Below are positions 17,801 through 25,266 of a DNA stretch of 64,000 bases, in pieces (position 1 is the stretch's first letter; the number at the start of each line of letters is the position of its first letter). The DNA is from a beta proteobacterium L13 (GTDB taxonomy: Bacteria; Pseudomonadota; Gammaproteobacteria; Burkholderiales; Chromobacteriaceae). The stretch lies in NCBI GenBank assembly GCA_000335715.1, contig AMYZ01000002.1, positions 304,556-368,555 of the forward strand. The letters run 5' to 3'. A program made the translations under genes and the position numbers. Below the pieces are notes generated by a model. The model did no database searches, was not told where the DNA came from, and worked only from the letters and a program-made list of their open reading frames with translations.

Positions 17801-18668
17801 GCGGCCAGACGGGCTGGAAGGCTTGCGGGTTGATGCCGCCTACGCGCAGGTCCAGCTGGCGCAGGCGACGCAGCGGGGTCACGTCAAACGGCGCCAGCTT
17901 GCCATTCAGCGCAATCAGCAGGCCCTGTGCGTTGATTTCGCCCTGTAACTGCGGCAGCAGCAGGCTGCCGCTCATGCCCAGCTGGCCCTGTGTGGCCACA
18001 TCGTCCAGCCGCCCCTGGTAATGTACTTTGCCTTGCAAGGCAAAGGGCGATGCGTCGCCCAGTGCCAGCTGCCCGCCCAGCGCGCCCCATGGGGTGCCCA
18101 GCTGCGACAGCTGCAGCTGGTGCTGCGCCGCCTGATAGCGGTAGCTGGCCTGCAGATTTTGCAGCTGCAGCTTTTGTGCCGGCAGCTGCAGCTGCGCCAG
18201 ACTCAGGCTATCGAGGCGGATGGCCAGCGGCAGGCTCAGGTCAGCCGGCGGCTGCGCCGGTTTGGGCTGCGGGTCCGGCCGGCTTTGCCAGCTGACCGTA
18301 CCCAGCGCGAGCTGGCGGATGTGCAGCTGGCGCTGCCACAAAGCCTGCGGCTGCCAGTCCAGCGCCAGCCGGCTGATGCCCAGCTGGCTATCCGGTGTTT
18401 TCCAGTGCAGGTCTTGCAGGGTAAAGCCCTGCCACAGCGTGCCTTGCACGCGGCCAAGCTGCAGCTGGCCGGCGCTTAGCTGGCTGGCCCAGCGCCACAG
18501 TGTGGCAAAGCCGGCAGGGGTGGCAGTCAACCACCAGCCGCTGGCACCCAGCAGCAAGACCGGCAACAAGCAAAGCAGCCAGAATATGCGCCCCAGCAGG
18601 CGGCGGCGCGGTAGCGCCGGCATGGTGTCTTCTGGCGGCGTATCGGGGGTGGGGTGTTGCGGGTTCAA
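14856..18668 (-). CDS. tamB: Translocation and assembly module subunit TamB
   Basis: TamB is a very long periplasm-spanning beta-taco protein, anchored in the inner membrane, that works with TamA in envelope assembly or lipid transport. The 1270 residues fit the family. Residues about 28-50 (IFWLLCLLPVLLLGASGWWL) are the anchor. A long run of repetitive beta sequence follows, and the C-terminal TamB domain ends in SQKLSLVGRLGYEVSSELRY. The first start overlaps the tamA stop (TTGA, TTG at 18668); an ATG at 18623 is an alternative. Overlap with tamA shows coupled translation. Confidence 0.93.
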   Translation of the reverse strand: MNPQHPTPDTPPEDTMPALPRRRLLGRIFWLLCLLPVLLLGASGWWLTATPAGFATLWRWASQLSAGQLQLGRVQGTLWQGFTLQDLHWKTPDSQLGISRLALDWQPQALWQRQLHIRQLALGTVSWQSRPDPQPKPAQPPADLSLPLAIRLDSLSLAQLQLPAQKLQLQNLQASYRYQAAQHQLQLSQLGTPWGALGGQLALGDASPFALQGKVHYQGRLDDVATQGQLGMSGSLLLPQLQGEINAQGLLIALNGKLAPFDVTPLRRLRQLDLRVGGINPQAFQPVWPQAALALSVQLKPQDADTIVGGLSLVNSQPGALSAKRLPLSLLWGDFRIHKDTLQLPGLTAQLAGGQATLRGQASASALALQLGLAGLDSQAVDSSLPAHKVSGTVAVSGSPQLPALALKLASGKLAVESRVALAEKPRRVKLDDLLLRTGLGRFQGKGQYLIDDKALGFDGRFISFDPGLLDTRLPRGNINGQLLASARLATRPQGDVSLKFSPSQLGGAALGGQLALKWQTQRISAVNADLSLGRNRLQAQGAYGVAGDTLKLQLAAPDLSPLGPAFSGELNARLALAGTPARPDISAQVQASRLALPGGVQLASLDADGRSGTAEDSPFRLMLQGRGLQAGGQRLDDITLSSSGVRAAHQLSLALRGQLQGKPQTLSLALQGGLDTRTLRWRGTLASLQADGAVPLRLAAPAALQLAQDSVTLAPSRWQALGSSWQLGDTSWQQAAGWRSQGQVNALALSSLAPWWTPPLPQDLVLAGQWSLAGQHGLPQGKIALQRLSGDLTLPAQGGHPAQSLGLSRATLQLGLGENAPFSLQLDTRFGRVAGEGSINLPAGSTNLDSASINGRLNAAVPALAVLQSRMPAGTELDGSLAANLTLSGPLLAPQLGGTVSGQGLRFIERRNGIRLEHGVLAARLLGRSLQIDTLQFGKDGEIGANGQLSLDGDIPLAAVTLTLKRFAVLDRPGRRLLVSGSSKISIEQGRAMVRGNFTVDHGRFDLPKLGGPQLSSDVYVVGRTVDEGGKALPLGLDLTVTLSDDVRFAGNGLDAWLGGDIRLLAQPGGQLQARGQIRVDKGRFKAYGQDLDINRGVVSFTGALDNPSLDIRAKRRMSQVGAGVEITGSVLTPTVKLVADEAMSEKDKLSWLILNRAATSGERDSDIAGASAGGLLAGMVNDKVGLFDDVGVQSRAESTSASGTVSPAEQVVVLGKQLTRELYVGYEYGLRSAEQAIRLNYQLSQKLSLVGRLGYEVSSELRYTLRFD

Positions 18669-20389
18669 AATGCCAATCCCAGGTTCAGGTTCCAGCGCCA
18701 GCGGTGGTCGCGCTCACCGCGGGCAATATCAAACGCCAATGGCGCAATGGGGGTAAGCCAGCGCGCACCGGCGCCCCAGCCCTTGGCCACGCGCACGTCC
18801 TGCCAGCTGTTGGCCGCATCACCGGCGTCGTAAAACAGCGCGGCCCGCCAGTCGCGCGTGACAGCGTACTGGTATTCCACGCTGGCCGTGGCCAGCACGC
18901 GGCCGCCGGTAATGGCGCCATTGCTATCGGAGACGCCCAGGCTCTGGTAGTTGTAGCCACGCACGCTGTTGACGCCACCAGCCTTGAACAGGCGCGAAAC
19001 CGGCACTTCCGTGCTGTCTTGCGCCCAGACCTGGCCGGCTTCCACGCGGGTGACCAGTGTGCTGCGCGGCAGAAAGCCCGGCGTCCAGTAATTGGACAGC
19101 CGCAGGTAGCCGCGGCTAAAGCGGGTATCGCTGGCCACATTCCCTACCGTGGTGGCCGCCTGCGCTTCGATCATGTAGCCGCGGCCGGGGCGCAGCGCGT
19201 TATCGATAGCGCGCTGCGTCCAGCCATAGGACACCAGAATGGCGTGGTTGTCGCGGGTCAGCGTCTGGGCCAGGGCTTCTTTTTCCACCAGATACTCCAG
19301 CCCCAGCCGCGACTCGATATTGCCCACCTGGCGGATGCGGAAAATGCCCGCCTCGCTGGCGTCGGTCACGGTATTGTCGGCTTCGGTATGACGCTGCTTC
19401 AGGCCGATGACGTGGGAGTAGCCACTAGCAGTACGCGGAAAGCCCAGGCCCAGGTCCAGCTGCTGGCGCGATTTTTTCCAGTCGTATACCACCGAGCCGG
19501 TGTAGCCGCGCTTGAAGATGTTGTAGTGCTCGTAGCCCAGGCGGATACCGGCACCGTCGCCGGTACTGTAGTTCAGGCCGGTATCCAGCTTTTGCCTTTG
19601 CATCTCGGTAACCTTGACCTGGATAGGCACCCGGTCATCCTGGCGCTCTTCCCACAGCGGCGCCACCACCACATTGGTGTAGTGGCTGTCGCGCTCCAGG
19701 CTAGCCTGGTAGTCCAGCACATCGGCCTGCTTGTAGGGGCCGCCCTCGCGGAAGTTGGCCTGGCCGCGTATCACCTGATCGGGGTAGCGCTGCGCGCCTT
19801 CTATCTGCAGCGGGCCATAGCTGATGCGCGGCCCGCTATCGATGACAACGTTCAACTCGGCGCTATGCCTGCCGGGGTCGATATCCGCCCGGGATTCGGT
19901 AATCTTTGCCAGCGGAAAGCGTTCCAGCAGCAGCGGGCGCAGCACGCCTTTCTTGCTGCTGTCCCAGTCGTCCTGGCGGAACTGGCCACCAATGGGCAGC
20001 ACCCACTCGGCCAGCGCGGTACTGATGAAGCGCCCGTAGTCTTCTTCCTGCCGTACCGGCCCTTGCAGGCTGACGTTTACGTCGTAAACCATCACCGGCT
20101 CGCCCGGCTCCAGCTGCACCCGCACGGTATTTCCTTCGCGCTGCACGGTAACGTTGGCCGCAAAATAGCCTTCGGTTTCCAGCAGCTTTTTCACTTCGTC
20201 CGGCGTGCTGGCAATCATGGCCTGCAGGTCGCTTTCCCGCAGCGCCTCGTCCTCGCGTAGTTGTGTTAAATCCAGATTGTTTTGCAGCAGGGTTTTCAGG
20301 CTGTCAGGCGCAACAATTTCTACCTGGTAGTTCAGGGCGGACCAGGCAGAAGGGGACAGCAAGGCAAGCAATAGCAGGGCGCGGCGCAT
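18665..20389 (-). CDS. tamA: Translocation and assembly module outer-membrane subunit TamA
   Basis: TamA is an Omp85-family outer-membrane barrel. The 574-residue protein has a signal peptide (MRRALLLLALLSPSAWS) and about three POTRA domains up to residue 260, including LLETEGYFAANVTVQREGN. The barrel carries the family motif VRGYNYQSLG near residue 473 and ends in aromatic Phe (LNLGLAF), the barrel-assembly signal. It is the first gene of the tamA-tamB operon and overlaps tamB by four bases. Confidence 0.94.
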   Translation of the reverse strand: MRRALLLLALLSPSAWSALNYQVEIVAPDSLKTLLQNNLDLTQLREDEALRESDLQAMIASTPDEVKKLLETEGYFAANVTVQREGNTVRVQLEPGEPVMVYDVNVSLQGPVRQEEDYGRFISTALAEWVLPIGGQFRQDDWDSSKKGVLRPLLLERFPLAKITESRADIDPGRHSAELNVVIDSGPRISYGPLQIEGAQRYPDQVIRGQANFREGGPYKQADVLDYQASLERDSHYTNVVVAPLWEERQDDRVPIQVKVTEMQRQKLDTGLNYSTGDGAGIRLGYEHYNIFKRGYTGSVVYDWKKSRQQLDLGLGFPRTASGYSHVIGLKQRHTEADNTVTDASEAGIFRIRQVGNIESRLGLEYLVEKEALAQTLTRDNHAILVSYGWTQRAIDNALRPGRGYMIEAQAATTVGNVASDTRFSRGYLRLSNYWTPGFLPRSTLVTRVEAGQVWAQDSTEVPVSRLFKAGGVNSVRGYNYQSLGVSDSNGAITGGRVLATASVEYQYAVTRDWRAALFYDAGDAANSWQDVRVAKGWGAGARWLTPIAPLAFDIARGERDHRWRWNLNLGLAF

Positions 20390-20563
20390 GATGACAGAGG
20401 GGGTAAGCAGGACGCTCCATGTTAGAGCAGATAGCCGTTAATGCAAAACAAGCCACTCGGTAATATTGCCATCCTCGCAATTTTCGATAATTAGCAATTA
20501 GCTTTTCAGCGATAAACTTCGCCATTGGCAACAAAACCCCTCTGAGCATGACAAAGGAGCCTG

Positions 20564-20965
20564 ATGTCTACCCTGCTTTCACGCGTGGCCCTGGTGGTGC
20601 GCGACTACGACGAAGCCATTGCCTGGTTTACCGGCAAACTGGGCTTTAGCCTGCTGGAAGACACCCCCCAGGGCGATAAACGCTGGGTGGTGGTGGCGCC
20701 ACCCGGTGGCAGCTGTGCGCTGCTGCTGGCGCGTGCGGCCACCCCTGCGCAGGCCGGCTTTATCGGCCACCAGGCCGGCGGCCGGGTGTGGCTGTTTCTG
20801 GAAAGTGACGATTTCCACGCCGACTACCAGCGCATGCTGGCCGCCGGCGTGCGCTTTTGCGAAAGCCCGCGCCACGAGGACTACGGCTGGGTGGTGGTGT
20901 TCGAGGATTTGTACGGCAACCGCTGGGACCTGCTGCAACGGCACGCCCCTGCTGCAGGTGCGTGA
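20564..20965 (+). CDS. Glyoxalase/bleomycin-resistance (VOC) family protein
   Basis: This 133-residue protein has the paired beta-alpha-beta-beta-beta layout of VOC proteins. The first half is RVALVVRDYDEAIAWFTGKL, and the second is HADYQRMLAAGVRF followed by WVVVFEDLYGNRWDLLQ. The conserved glutamate in the last strand (VVFEDLYGN) is a likely metal ligand. An excellent AAAGGAG lies upstream of the ATG. It is divergent from tamA. The substrate cannot be assigned from sequence. Confidence 0.85.
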   Translation: MSTLLSRVALVVRDYDEAIAWFTGKLGFSLLEDTPQGDKRWVVVAPPGGSCALLLARAATPAQAGFIGHQAGGRVWLFLESDDFHADYQRMLAAGVRFCESPRHEDYGWVVVFEDLYGNRWDLLQRHAPAAGA

Positions 20966-20991
20966 CAGCGCCGCCTCCGCGCTATCTGGCC

Positions 20992-21048
20992 AAGGTTGGC
21001 CGCGGCATGGCACGGCCGGCTGTCGCACACGGTGTTGCGGCCAACCTT
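20992..21048. repeat. Inverted decamer pair between converging genes
   Basis: AAGGTTGGCCGC (20992-21003) and GCGGCCAACCTT (21037-21048) form a perfect 12-base-pair stem around a GC-rich 33-base loop. The pair lies between the VOC gene and the minus-strand gene at 21098-21760, where a bidirectional transcription stop would be expected. Confidence 0.75.
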
Positions 21049-21097
21049 GCACAACAGTGCTGCGCCAGCCGCCAACCCCTGATCTGGCGATAGATGG

Positions 21098-21760
21098 CTA
21101 ACGCTGATAACGCAGCGCTTGCCCTTCCAGCTCCATCAGCAGGGCCTCGCCCTCTACGCGCAGGGTGGCCTCGCGAAAAGCCTGTGGTAGCACATAGGCC
21201 GTGTCATCTACCGCAAAGGCGGCGATGCGCTCGCGACTGCGCACCGCCGGCACCGCCAGCCATTGCGGTGCCGCCTGGCTACCGGCACGGCGCAGGCCTG
21301 CCCGGACCCAGCTATCACCGGCCGGCGCCGTCACTTGTGCATCGCCATTGCGGTCGGTCACCGCGCGCAGCTCGCGGCCGCTCTGGCCGACAAAGTGCAC
21401 CTCCACCCCGCTCATCGGCCCCACGCGCGGCATGCCCACAATCGCCACCCAGCGGCCATCTGCCGGGGGCTTGCGTAGGTTCAACTCCTCCTCATCGAAC
21501 ACGCGGTACACCGGCTCGGCCTCGGGCGCGCTGGCCCGCAGCTGCACCTTGTCGCCCTGGCGCTGCCAGCGCCCCTGGGCAAAACGGTCGACCGAGCCGT
21601 AGCTGATCATCCACTGGAAGGCGCCGTCGGGGCGCAGCAGCAACTCGGAACCCACCTCGCGCACGCCGCGCAGGTAGTAATGCCCCGCCACCTCCCCCAC
21701 TTCCCCCGCCTGCACCGCCGCAGCCAGCAGCAGCAAGCTCGTGCCCAACCATTTTTTCAT
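21098..21760 (-). CDS. Hypothetical periplasmic protein
   Basis: I do not recognise this 220-residue protein. It has a signal peptide (MKKWLGTSLLLLAAAVQA). The N-terminal half resembles a small beta domain that evaluates to a single-strand layout (GHYYLRGVREVGSELLLRPDGAFQWMI is one continuous segment, residues 26-52). The C-terminal half includes VGPMSGVEVHFVGQSGR and GDAQVTAPAGDSWVRAGL, which look like an immunoglobulin-type or carboxypeptidase-regulatory-like fold. It converges on the VOC gene and stands alone. Confidence 0.75.
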   Translation of the reverse strand: MKKWLGTSLLLLAAAVQAGEVGEVAGHYYLRGVREVGSELLLRPDGAFQWMISYGSVDRFAQGRWQRQGDKVQLRASAPEAEPVYRVFDEEELNLRKPPADGRWVAIVGMPRVGPMSGVEVHFVGQSGRELRAVTDRNGDAQVTAPAGDSWVRAGLRRAGSQAAPQWLAVPAVRSRERIAAFAVDDTAYVLPQAFREATLRVEGEALLMELEGQALRYQR

Positions 21761-21888
21761 GCGTGCCTCCCTGAGTTAGCTAGCCATTATGCCAATAAAC
21801 TGGCAGCACCGCGGCCAACATTCTGTCACCCTTGAAACTGTCGGGTGCGCACCGATATGCAAGCCATACAGCCCATGGAACACCGCGT

Positions 21889-22335
21889 ATGACTACCAGC
21901 CCTCACCAACACCTGGTGTGCCCGCACTGCGACGCCATCAACCGCCTGCCCGCCACGCGCCTGCAAGACCAGCCCAAATGCGGCCAATGCCATCAACCAC
22001 TGCTGCACGGCAAACCGCTCGAACTCACGGTGGATAACGCCGAACGCCACCTCAGCCGCAACGACATCCCGGTAGTGGTGGACTTCTGGGCCCCGTGGTG
22101 CGGCCCGTGCCAGATGATGGGCCCGGCCTTCGCCCAGGCCGCCGCCGCCATGCCGCAGCTACGCTTTGCCAAGATCGACACCCAGAGCGAAACCACGCTG
22201 GGGCAGCGTTTCAACATTCGCAGCATCCCCACGCTGGTGCTGTTCGTGAACGGCCAGGAAGTACAACGCCAGGCCGGCGCGATGGATGCGGCCAACATAC
22301 AGCGCTGGGTAACGGGCGCGCTGCAAAAGGGCTAG
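21889..22335 (+). CDS. trxC: Thioredoxin 2 (zinc-ribbon thioredoxin)
   Basis: TrxC is a cytoplasmic disulfide reductase. The 148-residue protein begins with a zinc ribbon (CPHCDAINRLP and CGQCHQPLL) and continues with a thioredoxin fold holding the WCGPC active site in VVDFWAPWCGPCQMMGP. The conserved cis-proline region IRSIPTLVLF follows. The ATG at 21889 gives the usual TrxC length; a longer in-frame start adds unconserved residues. Confidence 0.94.
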   Translation: MTTSPHQHLVCPHCDAINRLPATRLQDQPKCGQCHQPLLHGKPLELTVDNAERHLSRNDIPVVVDFWAPWCGPCQMMGPAFAQAAAAMPQLRFAKIDTQSETTLGQRFNIRSIPTLVLFVNGQEVQRQAGAMDAANIQRWVTGALQKG

Positions 22336-22467
22336 CACCTGTTTGCCGACTACCCCGCCGAGCTGCTGCCCGTCACGCTCTCTGTCAACACCTTGCCCTC
22401 GCGGCACGACAGGCTGCACGGGGCAATTTCGATCCATCCCCTGCCTTGGTAGCCGCCAGGCAGGGCA

Positions 22468-23235
22468 TCACATGCGATCAGGATCGCAATAGCGTGCATC
22501 CAGCCCCAGACCCACCGCAAAAGCGGAAACTGCATCGCGGTCATCATCGCGCGCAATCCAGCCAAGATAAACATCCTCGCCCGTATCCCAATGCCAGAGG
22601 GCAAAATCCCGCTCCATCAGCTGTTGATGCGCCAGCCACATGATCTGACCCACTTCCAGATCGTCTTCCGGGTTATCACACGCCCAATCGAAGACAATAT
22701 CGATACCTAGGTTATCGCAGATATCGGTCAGCGCCTCCAACATGGATTCCGTATCGCTCCAGTCCACGCGGTACAGCAAAACGTGATTGGCCGCCTCCAG
22801 AAAACAGAAGGCCAGCAAGTCATCGTACTGGCCGGCGTAGTCGGCCTTGTTATCCTCGTCTTCGAGGCTTTGCTTGAACACCGCACTGCACTGCGCTGCC
22901 AGTTCGGCTCGACCATTCGCCATTAAGCCATAGAGTGTACGGGCGCACCGGAGCATGCGCTGGTGCCGAGTTTCCTGCGCTTCGGCTTCACCCGCGAGGG
23001 CAAAGCGGTAACCTTTTGCCAGTTTCTGGGCCGTCGTTTTCTCTACGGCCTGGCTGAGTGCTTCCAGCGTGTCGAACTGCTGCTCTTTGAGTTGACCACG
23101 GCTACCGATACGGCCGTATCGCGTTTGCAGTCGGCCATCGGCATACCATGTCAGCTCATAAAATTTATGCTCCCCGCTTTCAGGGTTAGATAACTCAAGG
23201 TAGCGGCTCTCCAGCATGCTAATCGCTTGCTCCAT
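22468..23235 (-). CDS. WGR-domain protein with C-terminal DUF6630-like region
   Basis: The N-terminal 70 residues are a WGR domain: RYLELSNPESGEHKFYELTW followed by TRYGRIGSRGQ. Such domains bind nucleic acid in PARP-type and MolR-like proteins. The C-terminal part (AFCFLEAANHVLLYRVDW, FDWACDNPEDDLEVGQIMW, ARDDDRDAV) resembles the DUF6630 family of unknown function, often seen in polymorphic-toxin immunity-like or defence-adjacent proteins. The gene is somewhat less GC-rich than its neighbours and has no exact decamer copy. No partner gene is adjacent, so its role is open. Confidence 0.75.
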   Translation of the reverse strand: MEQAISMLESRYLELSNPESGEHKFYELTWYADGRLQTRYGRIGSRGQLKEQQFDTLEALSQAVEKTTAQKLAKGYRFALAGEAEAQETRHQRMLRCARTLYGLMANGRAELAAQCSAVFKQSLEDEDNKADYAGQYDDLLAFCFLEAANHVLLYRVDWSDTESMLEALTDICDNLGIDIVFDWACDNPEDDLEVGQIMWLAHQQLMERDFALWHWDTGEDVYLGWIARDDDRDAVSAFAVGLGLDARYCDPDRM

Positions 23236-23342
23236 TGGTCATGACCAGATTCGTTGATCGAGGTGCAAAGCTTGCGCTGTCTGACGGCCAGGCAGACACA
23301 ACTCATGCGTAAAGCATTTTATACCTTTTGCATTAGTGAGTG

Positions 23343-23373
23343 AAAAAAAGGGCAAGCCCGTGGGCTTGCCCTT
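23343..23373 (-). terminator. Intrinsic terminator of the aceE-aceF-lpdA operon
   Basis: On the minus strand AAGGGCAAGCCC pairs with GGGCTTGCCCTT around a two-base loop and runs into seven T residues. It lies about 40 bases after the lpdA stop. Confidence 0.92.
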
Positions 23374-23385
23374 GCTACCTTGCCG

Positions 23386-23405
23386 TGCGGCCAACGTTGG
23401 CCGCA
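23386..23405. repeat. Perfect 20-base palindrome of two head-to-head decamers
   Basis: TGCGGCCAACGTTGGCCGCA reads the same on both strands. It lies between the lpdA stop and its terminator. The same 20 bases occur inside aceF (26565-26584). Confidence 0.95.
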
Positions 23406-23415
23406 GGCGCGGGGC

Positions 23416-25209
23416 TTACTTCTTGCGTTGCGGCGGCAGGTCGGTGCAGCTGCCGTGTGCCACTTCGGCGGCCATGCCGATGCTCTCGCCCAGGGTCGGG
23501 TGCGCATGGATGGTCTTGCCGATGTCGGTGGCGTCGCAGCCCATTTCGATCGCCAGGCAGATTTCGCCCAGCATGTCGCCGGCGTGGGTACCCACGATGG
23601 CGCCGCCGATGACCTGATGGGTCTCGGCATCGAAAATCAGCTTGGTGAAGCCTTCGTCGCGGCCGTTGGCGATGGCGCGGCCGGAGGCAGCCCACGGGAA
23701 CACCGCTTTTTCGATCTTGATGCCGTCACGCTTGGCGCTCTCTTCGGTCACGCCCACCCAGGCTACTTCCGGGTCGGTGTAGGCCACGCCCGGAATCACG
23801 CGGGCGTCGAAATAGGCTTTGTGGCCGGCGCAGTTTTCGGCTGCCACGTGCGCCTCGTGCACCGCTTTGTGCGCCAGCATAGGCTGGCCAACGATGTCGC
23901 CGATGGCGTAGATGTGCGGCACGTTGGTGCGTTGCTGCTTGTCCACTTCGATAAAGCCACGGTCGGTCACGGCGATACCGGCGTTCTCGGCGCCGATCAG
24001 CTTGCCGTTCGGCGCACGGCCGGCGGCAACCAGTACCAGGTCGTAACGCTGCGGCTCGGCAGGGGCTTTCGCACCTTCAAAGGTCACGTAGATGCCGTCT
24101 TCACGGGCTTCTACCGCCACGGTTTTGGTGCCGGTCATGATGTTGTCGAAGCGATGGGCGTTGTACTTTTCCCATACCTTCACCAGATCACGGTCCGGGC
24201 CTTGCATCAGGCCGTCCATCATTTCCACCACGTCCAGGCGCGCGCCCAGCGTGGAGTACACGGTGCCCATTTCCAGGCCGATGATGCCACCACCGATCAC
24301 CAGCATCTTGCCGGGGACGGTTTTCAGCTCCAGCGCGCCAGTGGAGTCTACAATGCGCGGGTCTTGCGGGATGAACGGCAGGTTCACCACGCGGCTACCG
24401 GCGGCAATGATGGCGTTCTTGAACTTGATCACCTGCTTGGCACCAGTCTTGTCCTGGCCACTGCCTTCGGTGGTTTCCACCTGCAGGTGGTACGGGTCCA
24501 GGAACTGGCCGACACCGCGCACCACTTGCACCTTGCGTGCCTTGGCCATGCCGGCCAGGCCACCGGTGAGTTTGCCGATGACTTTTTCCTTGTAGCCACG
24601 CAGCATGTCGATGTCGATTTCCGGCGCGGCAAACTTGATGCCGTTGGCGGCCAGGTGTTTCACCTCGTCGATTACCGCGGCGTTGTGCAGCAGCGCTTTG
24701 GACGGGATGCAGCCCACGTTCAGGCACACGCCGCCCAGGGTGGCGTAGCGCTCTACCAGCACCACTTTCAGACCCAGGTCGGCAGCGCGGAAGGCGGCGG
24801 AGTAGCCGCCAGGGCCGGCGCCCAGTACCAGTACGTCGCACTCGATATCGGCAGCACCACCATGGCTGGCGGCCACCGGGGCAGCTACTGGCGCAGCTGC
24901 AGGGGCGGCGGCGGGTGCAGCAGCGGCCGGGGCGGCGGCTGGCGCGGGGTTGGCCGCAGCGGCAGCACCAGCCGCTTCGATGATGACGATTACGTCACCT
25001 TCGGAGATTTTGCCGCCCACGGCGGTACGCACTTCTTTCACCACGCCGGCTTGTTCGGCCGGCACTTCCATGGTGGCTTTGTCGGTTTCCAGCGTGATCA
25101 GGCTGTCGTCTTTGGCAACGGTGTCGCCTACTTTCACGAACACTTCGATCACGTCCACATTGCTGTGGCCGCCGATGTCCGGCACTTTCAGTTCAATCAG
25201 ATTGCTCAT
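23416..25209 (-). CDS. lpdA: Dihydrolipoyl dehydrogenase (E3) with N-terminal lipoyl domain
   Basis: This is the E3 of pyruvate dehydrogenase, which reoxidises lipoamide with FAD and NAD. At 597 residues it is longer than a plain E3 because residues 1-80 are a lipoyl domain, with the modified lysine in [11 protein letters not shown], followed by an Ala-Pro linker. The enzyme part shows [17 protein letters not shown] (FAD), [13 protein letters not shown] (redox disulfide), [10 protein letters not shown] (NAD site) and HAHPTLGE (catalytic His). This lipoyl-E3 fusion is known in Neisseria-type complexes. It is last in the operon, 57 bases after aceF. Confidence 0.96.
   Translation of the reverse strand: MSNLIELKVPDIGGHSNVDVIEVFVKVGDTVAKDDSLITLETDKATMEVPAEQAGVVKEVRTAVGGKISEGDVIVIIEAAGAAAAANPAPAAAPAAAAPAAAPAAAPVAAPVAASHGGAADIECDVLVLGAGPGGYSAAFRAADLGLKVVLVERYATLGGVCLNVGCIPSKALLHNAAVIDEVKHLAANGIKFAAPEIDIDMLRGYKEKVIGKLTGGLAGMAKARKVQVVRGVGQFLDPYHLQVETTEGSGQDKTGAKQVIKFKNAIIAAGSRVVNLPFIPQDPRIVDSTGALELKTVPGKMLVIGGGIIGLEMGTVYSTLGARLDVVEMMDGLMQGPDRDLVKVWEKYNAHRFDNIMTGTKTVAVEAREDGIYVTFEGAKAPAEPQRYDLVLVAAGRAPNGKLIGAENAGIAVTDRGFIEVDKQQRTNVPHIYAIGDIVGQPMLAHKAVHEAHVAAENCAGHKAYFDARVIPGVAYTDPEVAWVGVTEESAKRDGIKIEKAVFPWAASGRAIANGRDEGFTKLIFDAETHQVIGGAIVGTHAGDMLGEICLAIEMGCDATDIGKTIHAHPTLGESIGMAAEVAHGSCTDLPPQRKK
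24972..25209 (-). repeat. Lipoyl-domain coding repeat, copy 2 (copy 1 at 26688-26925)
   Basis: The first 80 codons of lpdA are very similar at both protein and DNA level to the first 80 codons of aceF. Both begin [20 protein letters not shown]. The second lipoyl domain of aceF is clearly more divergent. This points to duplication or gene conversion between the two ends of the operon. Confidence 0.85.
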
Positions 25210-25266
25210 GGTTTTCCATCCGCAATGGCGGGCAGGCTGGCCGCGGCCAACCTGCGCCAGGCATGA

